From NCBI RefSeq assembly GCF_003583365.1, contig NZ_QXED01000007.1:62001-126000 (forward strand): 64,000 nt of DNA, given 5' to 3'. This DNA is from Fibrisoma montanum (lineage in GTDB: Bacteria > Bacteroidota > Bacteroidia > Cytophagales > Spirosomataceae). Positions 8,214 through 18,043 of this stretch are shown here, in pieces. The stretch's first letter is position 1, and every line of letters starts with the position of its first letter. The notes beneath the pieces were generated by a model that had not been told where the DNA came from, did no database searches, and was given only the letters and a program-made list of their open reading frames with translations. Made by a program: the position numbers and the translations under genes.

Positions 8214-11200
8214 TCATTCCATACCCACCGCCCGATCCAGGTCGAGTTGAGCGACCAGGTAGTCGTATACCGCCTGCAGTCGGTTGCTCTGTGCTTGCCG
8301 AAGCGCCAGTTCAGCATCGGTCAGGTCGCTGAACCGGGTCAGTCCCTGCCGATAGCGGCTTTGCGTAAGCTGGTAACTCCGCTCGGCCGCCCGAATTACG
8401 CCATCCTGCGTTTTAATCCGATCGCGGGCTTCGTCGGTTGCGTACAAAATGGAACGGACCTCGTTGGCAACCAGCTCTTTATTGTAACGCAGTTGTTCCT
8501 GTCCCTGCCAGTACGTGATTCGCGCCTGCTGAATCTTCAGCTCATTCGTCGGGTTGAAAAGCGGGATATTTAGTTGCAGCCCGGCGTACAAAACCAGCGG
8601 CCAGCGGCTGTTCTGAAACCGAAAATCGTTCAACTGGGCCAGCGTACTGACTTGGCCGAAAAGCGAGAGGGTCGGTAGTCGCCGGGTACGTTCAAGCTGC
8701 TCCTGCTGCTGACTTTGCTCCAGGCTGAGCGCCAGTTGCCGTAATTCAGGCCGCAGGTTCCAGGCCCGGCCAATCGTTACGTCTTCGCCCGCCACAGCAT
8801 TGGGTCGGTACACCAGCGAGTCGGTCAGCACCAGCTCGGTACCGGGCTTCAGTCCCAGCAACGTACTAAGCTGATTTTTGAGCAGCCGGATCGTCCGGTC
8901 AAGTTTCGACAGACTGGGGCGCTGGTTTTCCACCTCCACGAATGCCCGCAACGTATCGGCATCCATAGCCAGCTGAACCCGGTACAGGTTTCGGGCTTCG
9001 CGCAACGCTTCCTGCGCCCGCTCCAGACTCCAAAGGGCCAGTCGGCGCTGCTCCTCGGCCAGCAGTATGTTCAGGTAGTGCTTTTTCACCTCCGTCACTT
9101 GCCGGGCCGTCACCGCCCGCAGGCTTTCGCTGGCGGCCTTCCGGGCCGTAGCAGCCAGTTTACGGCCGATGCGCAGATCGGGCTGCAACAGCGGCATGGC
9201 CAGATTGACGGCCCCGGAATAGGCATGACGTAAGGCGGCCTGAACGGGCTGGAGCCGGTTTTCGTCGATGGCAAAACTACCCGTCACCGGATCGATGGAA
9301 AACGCCGGAAAGAAAAACACGGGTGGTTTGATGTTGTAGGTGTATTGCCCAGCGCCGTTAAGAGTCGGCCACCACGATCGGTTTACGTCTTCCAGCCGAA
9401 CATCTGCTTTTTCGATGTCCATCTTCGCGACCCGAACGTCACCGTTCTGCTCCCGCACCAGATCAGCCGCTTGCTGCAGGGATAGTGAGCGGGAGGCCGG
9501 GGGCGTAGGGCTGAGGGCGAGGGCGCCAGGGGTAGAGGGTTGAGCAGTCAGCGTACATGGGCTGAGCATTACCAAAACCATCGCAGCAGAAACGGCTTTG
9601 GCCCCTACCCCCCGGCCCCGTGTGCCCGGCCCCACGCCCTTAGCTCCGCGCCGGTTCACCCACGCCAGCAGTCGGGCGACGTCCATGTAGACCGTCGGCA
9701 CAAAAACGAGCGTCAGCAGCATCGAACTCGACATGCCTCCTACCAAGGCCCACGCCAGTCCGCTTTTCAGTTCGGCCCCGGGTCCGGTTGCCAGCGCGAT
9801 AGGCAGCATCCCGATGACCATGGCCAGCGTTGTCATCAGGATCGGGCGGAGCCGACTCTGGCCCGCTTCCAGAAGCGCATCGACGAGCGGTTGCCCCTGC
9901 TCCCGGTTCTGATTCGCCCGGTCAACCAGCAGAATTGCGTTTTTGGCCACCAGCCCGAGCATCATGATGAGTCCCAGAATGGTGAAGATGTTCAGCGAGT
10001 TCATGGTGAACGCCAGTGCGAACAACGCGCCCACAAGGGCCATCGGGATCGAGAACAGCACCACCAGGGGATACACCCAGGAATTGTACAGGGCCACCAT
10101 GATCAGGTACATGAACAGGATGGCGGCCCCAAACGCCAGTCCCAGTTTGCCGAACGAATCGTCCTGCAATTCAAGATCACCCCCGTAAAGCACCCGCACC
10201 GACGGGTCAATGCCGAGTTTCGCAACGGCCTGCTGAATATCGACGCCAATGTCGCCGACGGGTCGACCGACCGCCTGGGCCGTTACGGTCACGGCGTTGT
10301 TCCGGTCCTTCCGTTCGAGTACGGCCGGGTTAAACGCTTCGTGAATGTCGGCAACCTGCCGGAGTTCAATCAGTTGCCCACTGGTGTTCTGCAGCGACAA
10401 CCGGCCAAGTTGCTCGGTACGGCTTCGGAACGGTTCAGCGTATTGAATCCGCAGGGTCACCGACTGATCGCTGACCGCCCCGCTTCCATCGGCCCCGGAC
10501 TGAATCTTTAGGTCATCGAATCCGGCCAGCGCCGTTCGGATTGCCGAACCTACCGCTTCGGTGGTCAGGCCGTAGCGGGCCAGTTTCTCCCGGTCCACCT
10601 CGATCTGCACTTCGGGTTTCTGCGTTTGCCCGGAAAAGCGCACGTCGGCCGTGCCCGGTATGGCCCGCATGACGTCGGCAATCCGCGCAGCTTCGCTACG
10701 TACTTTTTCGCGATTGGCCCCGCTGATGATCAGCATGATGGGCGTTGACCCATCCGCGCCCAGAATCCCAATCGGGTAGGCTTTGAGTCGTACGCCGGGC
10801 AGTTGAGCCGCCCGCAGTTTCACGTCCTGTGTCAGCATGACCAGATCTTTACTCCGTTCGTCTTTGGGCGAAAACGTCACCGAAAACTCCACGCTGTTGC
10901 TCGCCGACGTAACCCCGAAGCTGTCGGGGTTGGAACCTACGTTGGTAAACACCCGCCGGACTTCGGGCATCTGGTACAGCGCCTGTTCAAACTGCCGGGC
11001 GAGCGCATCGGTTTGCGCCAGCTTTTGCCCCTCCGGAAACTGCAGCGTAATGCTAATCTCGCCTTTGTCGGTCGGGGGCGTAAATTCAGCCCCGATGAAA
11101 CCCGTAGACGGCAACAGCAGCGAAGCCACAAACAGGCCAACCGCCAGTAAGGCCGTTGTTTTGCGGTGCCCGAGCGCCCAGGCCAGTACATCCCGGTAGG

Positions 11201-12752
11201 CGGCCGTAAGCCGGTCGAACCCGCGCTCAAACCACAAGCCGAAACGCCCCATGAGCGTTTTACCCGTCAGTTGTTCAAGCTGCCCGAATCGCGACGCGAT
11301 CATGGGCGTCAGTGTAAACGACACCAGCAGACTGAACAGCGTTGAACTCACCACCACCAGCGAGAATTCCCGCATCAGGTCCCCAATCAGGCCGGGCGCA
11401 ACCGATAGCGGCACGAACACCACTACGTCGACCAGCGTAATGGCGATGGCCGCAAAGCCGATATCGTTTCGTCCTTCCAGGGCCGCGGTCCGTTTGTCTT
11501 TACCGCGCTCCAGTTGCTGGTAAATGCTTTCGAGGACCACAATCGAGTCGTCGACCAGTATGCCAATCACCAGCGACAAGGCCAGCAATGTCAGCAGGTT
11601 CAGCGTGAACCCGAGCAGGCTCATGACAATGAACGTCGACAGCAGCGAAGCCGGGATGGCCACCATGATGATCAGCGACGACCGGAGGCTGTGCAGGAAC
11701 ACGAACATAACCAGTGCCACCAGCAGCACCGCCAGCGCCAGATCGTGGTTAACGGCTTCGGCTGCAGCCAGGGTGAACTCCGACGCGTCCTGAGCGATGG
11801 CAAACGACAACCCCGCCAACTTGTACTCCGTCTCAAACTGGCCCAGCAGGTCCCGTATGGCCTGGCTCACCTCAACGTTGTTGGCCCCGGATTGCTTCGT
11901 CACGAGCAGCCCCACGGTCGCCTTGCGGTTGAAGCGGTTGATGTTCTCAACATCCTTACGGGCGGCCTGAATGGTCGCTACGTCCCCAAGCCGGATGTTT
12001 ACTCCTGAACTGTCGGTGAACACCACAATGTTGCGAAGCTGATCGATCGCGTCCGTCTTGCCAACCACTCGTACGGCATACGCAGCGTCTGTATCCTTGA
12101 TCGCTCCCGCCGGTACGTTCAGGTTCGAGGCCCGGATGGCGTTCACTACCTGCAGCACGGACACGTTCAGCGATTTGAGCCGGGCCGCGTCCAGGGCCAC
12201 GCGTACTTCGGTATCGGGCAACCCTACAAACGTAACCTGACCGACGCCGGGCGTCTGGGCAATGCGGGGTTTAAGCTGGGTTTTCAGCAGCGTACCAAAC
12301 GCCTGATCCGGCAGTTGGCTGGTAGCCGCAATCCGCAGCACGGGCAGATCCGACAGCGAGTATTTGGCCACAATGGGCGTTTTGCTGTCGGCGGGTAACG
12401 TAGCAACCATCTCGTTGACCCGTCGCTGCACTTCCTGCAATGCCCGGTCGTGGTCGGTCCCCTGCCGAAACTCAATCTGGATGAGCGATACGTTTTCCAG
12501 CGACTGGGCGGTAATCCGCTTGATCCGATCGGCGGTCGATACCACGTCTTCAACGGGTTTTGTCAGTCCGGTTTCCACCTCGGCCGGCGATGCGCCCGGA
12601 TAGAACGTAGTGACCGTAACAAAAGGCGTTGAAACATCGGGCAGCAGTTCGTAGCGAAGCTGGGTATAGGAAAAAGCTCCCAGAATTCCCAGTACTAAAA
12701 ACAGGACAATAACGAGAATGGGCCGGTTAATGGCGAGCTGAGTCAGTTTCAT
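8214..12752 (-). CDS. RND efflux pump fused to TolC-like outer-membrane channel domain
   Basis: A 1512-aa fusion. Residues 1 to about 1030 form a complete HAE1/AcrB-like RND permease: TM1 at the N terminus, two periplasmic porter regions, TM4 proton-relay aspartates in GILVDDSIVV (about 395-405), and a second TM block ending near VFVPTVYMDVARLL. A Gly/Arg-rich linker and a hydrophobic stretch (about 1050-1066, MVLVMLSPCTLTAQ) look like a former signal peptide. They lead into a TolC-type domain (about 1080-1512) with the duplicated helical hairpins of the family (for example LPLLQPDLRIGRKLAATARK). It uses the proton-motive force to expel drugs or other amphiphiles with the adaptor encoded 8 bp upstream. 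Substrate is unknown. Canonical pumps encode the channel separately. Confidence 0.9.
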   Translation of the reverse strand: MKLTQLAINRPILVIVLFLVLGILGAFSYTQLRYELLPDVSTPFVTVTTFYPGASPAEVETGLTKPVEDVVSTADRIKRITAQSLENVSLIQIEFRQGTDHDRALQEVQRRVNEMVATLPADSKTPIVAKYSLSDLPVLRIAATSQLPDQAFGTLLKTQLKPRIAQTPGVGQVTFVGLPDTEVRVALDAARLKSLNVSVLQVVNAIRASNLNVPAGAIKDTDAAYAVRVVGKTDAIDQLRNIVVFTDSSGVNIRLGDVATIQAARKDVENINRFNRKATVGLLVTKQSGANNVEVSQAIRDLLGQFETEYKLAGLSFAIAQDASEFTLAAAEAVNHDLALAVLLVALVMFVFLHSLRSSLIIMVAIPASLLSTFIVMSLLGFTLNLLTLLALSLVIGILVDDSIVVLESIYQQLERGKDKRTAALEGRNDIGFAAIAITLVDVVVFVPLSVAPGLIGDLMREFSLVVVSSTLFSLLVSFTLTPMIASRFGQLEQLTGKTLMGRFGLWFERGFDRLTAAYRDVLAWALGHRKTTALLAVGLFVASLLLPSTGFIGAEFTPPTDKGEISITLQFPEGQKLAQTDALARQFEQALYQMPEVRRVFTNVGSNPDSFGVTSASNSVEFSVTFSPKDERSKDLVMLTQDVKLRAAQLPGVRLKAYPIGILGADGSTPIMLIISGANREKVRSEAARIADVMRAIPGTADVRFSGQTQKPEVQIEVDREKLARYGLTTEAVGSAIRTALAGFDDLKIQSGADGSGAVSDQSVTLRIQYAEPFRSRTEQLGRLSLQNTSGQLIELRQVADIHEAFNPAVLERKDRNNAVTVTAQAVGRPVGDIGVDIQQAVAKLGIDPSVRVLYGGDLELQDDSFGKLGLAFGAAILFMYLIMVALYNSWVYPLVVLFSIPMALVGALFALAFTMNSLNIFTILGLIMMLGLVAKNAILLVDRANQNREQGQPLVDALLEAGQSRLRPILMTTLAMVIGMLPIALATGPGAELKSGLAWALVGGMSSSMLLTLVFVPTVYMDVARLLAWVNRRGAKGVGPGTRGRGVGAKAVSAAMVLVMLSPCTLTAQPSTPGALALSPTPPASRSLSLQQAADLVREQNGDVRVAKMDIEKADVRLEDVNRSWWPTLNGAGQYTYNIKPPVFFFPAFSIDPVTGSFAIDENRLQPVQAALRHAYSGAVNLAMPLLQPDLRIGRKLAATARKAASESLRAVTARQVTEVKKHYLNILLAEEQRRLALWSLERAQEALREARNLYRVQLAMDADTLRAFVEVENQRPSLSKLDRTIRLLKNQLSTLLGLKPGTELVLTDSLVYRPNAVAGEDVTIGRAWNLRPELRQLALSLEQSQQQEQLERTRRLPTLSLFGQVSTLAQLNDFRFQNSRWPLVLYAGLQLNIPLFNPTNELKIQQARITYWQGQEQLRYNKELVANEVRSILYATDEARDRIKTQDGVIRAAERSYQLTQSRYRQGLTRFSDLTDAELALRQAQSNRLQAVYDYLVAQLDLDRAVGME

Positions 12753-12760
12753 AGCGATCT

Positions 12761-13864
12761 TTATTGGGTTACGGTTTTGTTCCGACGTACCGCCGATTGC
12801 CTGAAAGCCTCCGGCGCAACCTGCACCAGCTGCCCGTTGCGTAACTCACCCGTTCCGCTGACCACTACGCTATCGCCCGGTTGCAATCCTCCACGAACGA
12901 GGACGTATTCACCAGCGTTTCGCTCTGTTTCCACCGGCCGGTGCGCTACCCGCCCGTTGCGAAACAGGTACACGGCCGGCTGGGCCTGCTGCGTAATCAG
13001 GGCGGTACGTGGAATGGTCAGCGCCGTGGTGGGCTGCGCAGCGGTTAACGTAACGTGGGCCGTCATACCCACCCGCAACGGATGACGCTTCGCTTCGTTG
13101 GTCACCCGGATTTCAACCGGGAACCGGCCTACCTCCCCTCCTTTCAGCCGGATCTGATGCACCGTCCCGGTGAACGACTGACCGGGATACGCTTCGAACC
13201 TTACCGGTACGCGCCGACCCGGCCAGAACTGCGTCAGCTCGGCTTCCGGCACGGCTACGACCAGCTTTACCGCCGATACGTCGGTGATGGTCATCAACGG
13301 CGTACCGGGGCTGATGAACATGCCGGGCTCTACGTTTTTCTCGGTAACGGTGCCGCCAATGGGCGCTTTGACGACGGCATCACGCAGTTGTTTTTTAAGC
13401 GTCAGCACCTGACTTTCCGCGTTCTTGCCTTGCAGACGGGCATTTTCCAGATCGGCCGCCGGTACGTTATTTTCGCGGTAGAGGGTTTCGTACCGAATCA
13501 GATCCGTCTGCGCCTTTCGCAGGGCCGCTTCGGCTGCCCGCAGTGAAATTTCGGTTAATTCGGCATCGACCCGCGCGATGGGCTGATGCGGCCGAACCAG
13601 ACCGTTAAGCCGCACGTAGAGATCATGGATAACCCCCTGGGTAGTGGCGGTCATCTGCACCTCGCGCCAGGCTTCGGTCTTGCCGATAAACTCGACAGGC
13701 TCGGCGAACGTTCGTTGCTGCACCCGGGCAACGGCCACCGTAGTCGCGAGTGGCCGACGGGTAAGTTCGAGTTGAGCTTCCTGCTTTCGGCGGTTGCTCA
13801 TCAGCAGCGCAGTAGCGCTACCGACCACCAGGAGCCCGATTAAAACAGCGATCCACTTTTTCAT
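12761..13864 (-). CDS. RND efflux periplasmic adaptor (HlyD/MFP family)
   Basis: A membrane-fusion protein of 367 aa from the ATG at 13864. The frame is open upstream to a possible start at 13894, but MKKWIAVLIGLLVVG begins with a typical basic-hydrophobic membrane anchor, so I prefer the shorter form. The lipoyl halves flank a short helical hairpin (RAAEAALRKAQTDLIRYETL, then NVPAADLENARLQGKNAESQ), with APIGGTV and EPGMFISPGTPLMTI marking the lipoyl/beta-barrel junction. It would bridge the RND pump and the TolC domain, both carried by the next gene. First gene of a two-gene operon. Confidence 0.9.
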   Translation of the reverse strand: MKKWIAVLIGLLVVGSATALLMSNRRKQEAQLELTRRPLATTVAVARVQQRTFAEPVEFIGKTEAWREVQMTATTQGVIHDLYVRLNGLVRPHQPIARVDAELTEISLRAAEAALRKAQTDLIRYETLYRENNVPAADLENARLQGKNAESQVLTLKKQLRDAVVKAPIGGTVTEKNVEPGMFISPGTPLMTITDVSAVKLVVAVPEAELTQFWPGRRVPVRFEAYPGQSFTGTVHQIRLKGGEVGRFPVEIRVTNEAKRHPLRVGMTAHVTLTAAQPTTALTIPRTALITQQAQPAVYLFRNGRVAHRPVETERNAGEYVLVRGGLQPGDSVVVSGTGELRNGQLVQVAPEAFRQSAVRRNKTVTQ

Positions 13865-14203
13865 CTGGTCGTTTTCTGGTTTGACTGACACCACAAACCT
13901 ATTGCACGACCGGACGAGCGCCGGAAGAAATCGGACCCAGCCGACTCAGTCCGCTACCGAAGCGTAGGGGAACCCCACCGAAGCGTTCCTAAGTTTTAGC
14001 CAGGCGCTTCCTGAGGGCATTGAACACCGAGTTCCGGCCCTTTCGGTAGGTAAGCGGGAAAGACCGGAACGCAATTATCGAGCGACTTCCCACTGTTTTT
14101 AGTACATTCGCGCACCAAAACCCTGGTACAACAAACCACCGTCCAGCGCATTGTTGCCTGGGCGACGGCGGCCGGAGCCGTCCGACTCATCAACCATCTT
14201 CTT
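13865..14203. other. Intergenic region between divergent efflux and maeB genes
   Basis: About 340 bp without a supported gene. It must contain the promoters for the leftward efflux operon and the rightward malic enzyme. No convincing operator palindrome or riboswitch-like structure was seen, and the small overlapping frames look like shadows. Confidence 0.5.
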
Positions 14204-16471
14204 ATGCAGCAAAAAATCCGACGCGAAGACGCCCTCGAATACCACGCAAAAGGCCGTCCGGGCAAACTGGAGGTTATTCCATCCAAAGAATACAGCACGC
14301 AGCGCGACCTGACGCTGGCTTATTCGCCCGGCGTAGCCGAACCCTGTCTGGCCATCGAAGCCAATCCCGAAGACGTGTACAAATACACGACCAAAGGCAA
14401 CCTGGTGGCCGTTATCAGCAACGGTACCGCCGTCCTGGGCCTGGGCGACATTGGCCCCGAAGCCGGCAAGCCGGTGATGGAAGGCAAGGGCCTGCTCTTC
14501 AAAATTTACGCCGACATTGACGTATTTGATATTGAACTCAACACCAAGGACGTCGATGAATTTGTCCGGACGGTGAAGATTCTGGAGCCGACGTTCGGGG
14601 GGGTGAACCTGGAGGACATCAAAGCCCCGGAGTGCTTCGAGATTGAGGAGCGGCTCAAGCGCGAGCTCAACATCCCGATCATGCACGACGACCAGCATGG
14701 TACGGCTATCATCAGTGCGGCCGCCCTGCTGAATGCCCTCGAACTGGTCAGCAAACAGATCGGTGACGTTAAAATCGTGGTGAACGGCGCGGGCGCGTCG
14801 GCGATTTCCTGCACCAAGCTCTACGTAGCGCTCGGGGCTAAACTCGAAAACGTGGTCATGTGCGACAGCAAGGGCGTTATTCGTACTGACCGCGCCGACC
14901 TCGATGATCGGAAGCGGCAGTTTGCGACCACCCGCGACCTGAAAACACTCGAAGAAGCCTTTGTCGGGGCCGACGTGTTCATCGGCTTGTCGAAAGGCAA
15001 CGTAGTGAGTCAGGACATGGTCCGTTCGATGGCCGACCACCCCATTGTGTTCGCCATGGCCAATCCAACCCCCGAAATCAGCTACGAAGACGCCACGGCC
15101 GCCCGACCGGATATCATCATGGCAACCGGCCGCTCCGACTACCCTAATCAGGTGAACAACGTACTGGGTTTCCCCTACATTTTCCGGGGCGCGCTGGACG
15201 TTCGGGCCACCGAGATCAACGAAGAAATGAAGCTGGCGGCCGTTCACGCCCTCGCTGACCTGGCCAAGAAGCCCGTTCCTGACATCGTTCACCTGGCCTA
15301 CGGACAGGACAGCCTGATGTTCGGCCGCGACTACATCATTCCGAAACCGGTTGACCCGCGCCTGCTGGCAACCGTAGCGCCGGCTGTGGCTCAGGCCGCT
15401 ATGGATTCGGGCGTTGCCAAACACCCGATCACAGACTGGGATGCCTACGAACAGCAGCTCGCCCGGCGGCTGGGTCAGGACAATCAGATCACCCGCGTGA
15501 TCATCAACAAGGCCAAGACAAACCCGAAGCGGGTTGTGTTTGCCGATGCCGAAAACCTGAAGGTGCTGAAAGCGGCACAGCAGGTCCGCGACGAAGGCAT
15601 CGCGTTTCCAATACTGCTCGGGCAGACGAACACCATCCGGGAGATTATTACGCAGAATAACCTCGATATGGGCGACATTCCCATCATCGACCCGCGTTCG
15701 CCGGAGCAGGATGCGCTGATTCAGCGGTTTGCCGACCTGTATTTCGACAAGCGGAAGCGCAAGGGTGTCAACGCGACGGAAGCCCGCAAGCAGATGTATT
15801 TCCGGAATTACTTCGGGGCCATGATGGTCGAAACCGGGGAAGCTGATGCCCTTATTTCGGGGCTGACGCGCAGTTACCCGGATACGATCCGGCCGTCGCT
15901 TCAGATCATCGGCAAAGAGCCGGGCGTACAAAAGGTGGCCGGGATGTACATCCTGCTGACCAAACGGGGCCCGCTGTTCTTCTCCGATACGACGGTGAAC
16001 TTCAACCCAACCGCCGAAGAGATCGTTGAAATTACCGAACTGACGGCCCGGGCCGTTGAGCGGTTCAACATCAAACCGCGCATTGCGCTGGTCACGTATT
16101 CCAACTACGGCAGCGCCAAAGGCGAAGACGCGCAGAAGATGAACCGGGCCGTTGAAATCCTGGAAAAGAAGCACCCGGATATGATTGTCGACGGCGAAAT
16201 CCAGGCGCACCTGGCGTTCAACACGGAGCTGCTGCGGCAGAACCATCCGTTCAGCAAACTGGTTGAGGATGGCGCCAACACGCTCATCTTCCCGAACCTG
16301 TCGGCGTCGAACATTGCTTACAACCTGATGTCGGAAGCCGCCGGCTTCGACGCCATCGGTCCTATTCTGCTCGGTATCCGCAAACCGGTGCATGTACTGC
16401 AGTTAGGTTCTTCAGAGCGCGAGATCGTCAACATGGTCGCCATTGCGGTAGTTGAAGCGCAAAATAAATAA
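14204..16471 (+). CDS. maeB: NADP-dependent malic enzyme with phosphotransacetylase-like domain
   Basis: A 755-aa MaeB-type enzyme that oxidatively decarboxylates malate to pyruvate and produces NADPH in the cytoplasm. The malic domain spans about residues 1-415, with [11 protein letters not shown] (38-48), the metal-binding region HDDQHGTA and the nucleotide-binding GAGASA. The C-terminal part, from about residue 430 to the end, is a phosphotransacetylase-like domain ([15 protein letters not shown], then [12 protein letters not shown]), which in known MaeB proteins mediates acetyl-CoA regulation rather than catalysis. Length fits the family (about 755-760 aa). A pyrimidine/purine inverted repeat separates it from trpS. 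Confidence 0.95.
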   Translation: MQQKIRREDALEYHAKGRPGKLEVIPSKEYSTQRDLTLAYSPGVAEPCLAIEANPEDVYKYTTKGNLVAVISNGTAVLGLGDIGPEAGKPVMEGKGLLFKIYADIDVFDIELNTKDVDEFVRTVKILEPTFGGVNLEDIKAPECFEIEERLKRELNIPIMHDDQHGTAIISAAALLNALELVSKQIGDVKIVVNGAGASAISCTKLYVALGAKLENVVMCDSKGVIRTDRADLDDRKRQFATTRDLKTLEEAFVGADVFIGLSKGNVVSQDMVRSMADHPIVFAMANPTPEISYEDATAARPDIIMATGRSDYPNQVNNVLGFPYIFRGALDVRATEINEEMKLAAVHALADLAKKPVPDIVHLAYGQDSLMFGRDYIIPKPVDPRLLATVAPAVAQAAMDSGVAKHPITDWDAYEQQLARRLGQDNQITRVIINKAKTNPKRVVFADAENLKVLKAAQQVRDEGIAFPILLGQTNTIREIITQNNLDMGDIPIIDPRSPEQDALIQRFADLYFDKRKRKGVNATEARKQMYFRNYFGAMMVETGEADALISGLTRSYPDTIRPSLQIIGKEPGVQKVAGMYILLTKRGPLFFSDTTVNFNPTAEEIVEITELTARAVERFNIKPRIALVTYSNYGSAKGEDAQKMNRAVEILEKKHPDMIVDGEIQAHLAFNTELLRQNHPFSKLVEDGANTLIFPNLSASNIAYNLMSEAAGFDAIGPILLGIRKPVHVLQLGSSEREIVNMVAIAVVEAQNK

Positions 16472-16472
16472 T

Positions 16473-16570
16473 AAGGAGAAGGGGGAGAAAAGGGAGGAGA
16501 GGGAAAAAGGGGGTTATCAATTCCCTTTCCTCCCCCTCCTCCCTTTCTTCTCCCTTTTCTCCTCTTCCTC
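16473..16570. repeat. Polypurine/polypyrimidine imperfect inverted repeat between maeB and trpS
   Basis: About 40 nearly pure purine bases (16473-16513) are followed, after a short spacer, by about 50 pyrimidines (16520-16570). The blocks share complementary words such as GGAGAAAAGGGAG and CTCCCTTTTCTCC-like runs. The transcript could fold into a long imperfect hairpin ending just before the trpS ATG. It may act as a terminator or mRNA stabiliser, and the mirror-like base bias could also form triplex DNA. Confidence 0.55.
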
Positions 16571-16577
16571 TCATTGT

Positions 16578-17558
16578 ATGGCACGAATCTTAACCGGTAT
16601 TCAAAGCAGCGGGCGGCCTCATCTGGGCAATATTCTGGGCGCGATCAAACCCGCGATCGACTTATCCAAACAACCCGAAAACGAGTCGTTTCTTTTTATC
16701 GCCGACCTCCACTCACTGACTTCCCTGAAAGATGGACCAACGCGCCGGGAATACACCCGGGCCGTGGCCGCTACCTGGCTGGCGTTTGGCCTGGACACGC
16801 AGAAAAATACGTTCTGGCGGCAGTCGCGGGTGCCGGAGCATACCGAATTAGCGTGGCACCTCAACTGCTTTACGCCCGTTCCGATGCTTCAGAATGCCAC
16901 CTCCTACAAAGACAAGGTTGCCAAGCTGGGCGAACAGTCGGCCTCGGCGGGATTGTTCACGTATCCGGTTTTGCAGGCCGCCGACATTCTGCTCTACGAC
17001 GCCAACATTGTGCCTGTCGGGAAAGATCAGCGGCAGCACCTGGAAATGACCCGCGATATTGCCAGCTCGTTTAATCACCAGTACGGCGAAGAGGTGTTTG
17101 TGCTGCCCGAAGCCCGCATCGACGAGCGGCTGATGACCATTCCCGGCATCGACGGCCAGAAGATGAGCAAGTCGTACAACAACTACATCGACATTTTCCT
17201 GCCTGGCAATGAGCTCTATAAAGTGATCAAGAAGGTGGTGTCCGACTCAACGCCCCTCGAAGAACCAAAGAATCCGGATAAGGACATTACGTTCCAACTC
17301 TATTCACTGATCGCATCCGACGAGCAGGTGGCCGAGATGCGCCGGAACTACGAAACGGGCGGCTACGGCTACGGTCATGCCAAGAAAGCACTCTATGAGC
17401 TGATCGTCGACCGGTTTGCCACCGAGCGGGAGCGCTTCAACTACTACATGGACAACAACGAGGCCCTGGAAGCCGAACTTCGGGCGGGCGAAGAAAAAGC
17501 CCGTGCTATTGCCAGCCGGACCATCGCCCGGGTGCGGGAGAAGTTAGGCTTTAACTAA
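16578..17558 (+). CDS. trpS: Tryptophanyl-tRNA synthetase
   Basis: A class Ic aminoacyl-tRNA synthetase of 326 aa that charges tRNA-Trp. The frame extends upstream through the polypurine repeat, but homologous sequence starts at MARILTGIQSSG, so I use the ATG at 16578. The HIGH-type motif is PHLGN (residues 14-18) and the KMSKS loop is at about residues 195-199. The tryptophan-binding segment DILLYDANIVPVGKDQRQH is present, and the length matches the family (320-340 aa). The gene stands alone, about 110 bp after maeB. Confidence 0.95.
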   Translation: MARILTGIQSSGRPHLGNILGAIKPAIDLSKQPENESFLFIADLHSLTSLKDGPTRREYTRAVAATWLAFGLDTQKNTFWRQSRVPEHTELAWHLNCFTPVPMLQNATSYKDKVAKLGEQSASAGLFTYPVLQAADILLYDANIVPVGKDQRQHLEMTRDIASSFNHQYGEEVFVLPEARIDERLMTIPGIDGQKMSKSYNNYIDIFLPGNELYKVIKKVVSDSTPLEEPKNPDKDITFQLYSLIASDEQVAEMRRNYETGGYGYGHAKKALYELIVDRFATERERFNYYMDNNEALEAELRAGEEKARAIASRTIARVREKLGFN

Positions 17559-17629
17559 CCCGTCTGGCGACGCCGGGCTTTCTATGCGGGATACGTATCC
17601 CCTACCAGACCTGACCAACCCCTGACTTC

Positions 17630-18022
17630 ATGCAGCAGCGAATTGCCCACGTAACCCTGGTTGTTGACGATTACGACAAGGCCATCGACTTTTATACCAG
17701 GGTTCTGGGCTTCGAGCTACTGGAAGACACCCGCCTGAGCGACACCAAACGCTGGGTTATCGTAGCCCCGAAAGGAAACCCCGGCTGCAACCTGCTGCTG
17801 GCCCAGGCGGTAGGTGAGGAACAGACGAGCCGGATTGGTAACCAGACCGGCGGCCGGGTGGCGTTCTTTCTGCATACCGACGATTTCCAGCGGGACTTTC
17901 AGCGTCTTCGGGAGCATAACGTACGTATCGTTCGCGGCCCTGTTGAGGAACTATACGGAACGGTAGCCGTATTCAGTGACCTGTACGGCAATCTGTGGGA
18001 CCTGATTCAGCCAAAGCGGTAA
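17630..18022 (+). CDS. VOC-superfamily (glyoxalase-like) protein
   Basis: A 130-aa single-domain vicinal-oxygen-chelate protein with two beta-alpha-beta-beta-beta modules. It starts with RIAHVTLVVDDYDKAIDFYT and ends with AVFSDLYGNLWDLIQPK, the usual metal-ligand-bearing edges (His at the start, Glu or equivalent at the end; here the terminal motif is LWDL). Such proteins are metal-dependent lyases, dioxygenases or antibiotic-binding proteins, so the substrate cannot be assigned. The start ATG is 71 bp after trpS, and the PAP2 phosphatase gene follows within 21 bp. Confidence 0.82.
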   Translation: MQQRIAHVTLVVDDYDKAIDFYTRVLGFELLEDTRLSDTKRWVIVAPKGNPGCNLLLAQAVGEEQTSRIGNQTGGRVAFFLHTDDFQRDFQRLREHNVRIVRGPVEELYGTVAVFSDLYGNLWDLIQPKR

Positions 18023-18027
18023 GGTGT

Positions 18028-18035
18028 TACCTTTG
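18028..18035 (+). promoter_or_regulatory. -7 box of the PAP2 phosphatase promoter
   Basis: TACCTTTG matches the Bacteroidota -7 consensus TAnnTTTG and lies 8 bp before the ATG at 18044. That implies a very short or leaderless transcript. No clear -33 element is visible. Confidence 0.4.
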
Positions 18036-18043
18036 CGCTCATC

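Noticed and set aside
14099-16393. A 764-aa open frame antisense to maeB
   Set aside because: Mirror frame caused by high GC and codon bias; no recognisable protein, while maeB on the other strand is unmistakable.
16452-16577. N-terminal extension of trpS
   Set aside because: Lys/Glu then Phe/Leu/Ser-rich translation of the purine/pyrimidine repeat; homologous sequence starts at 16578.
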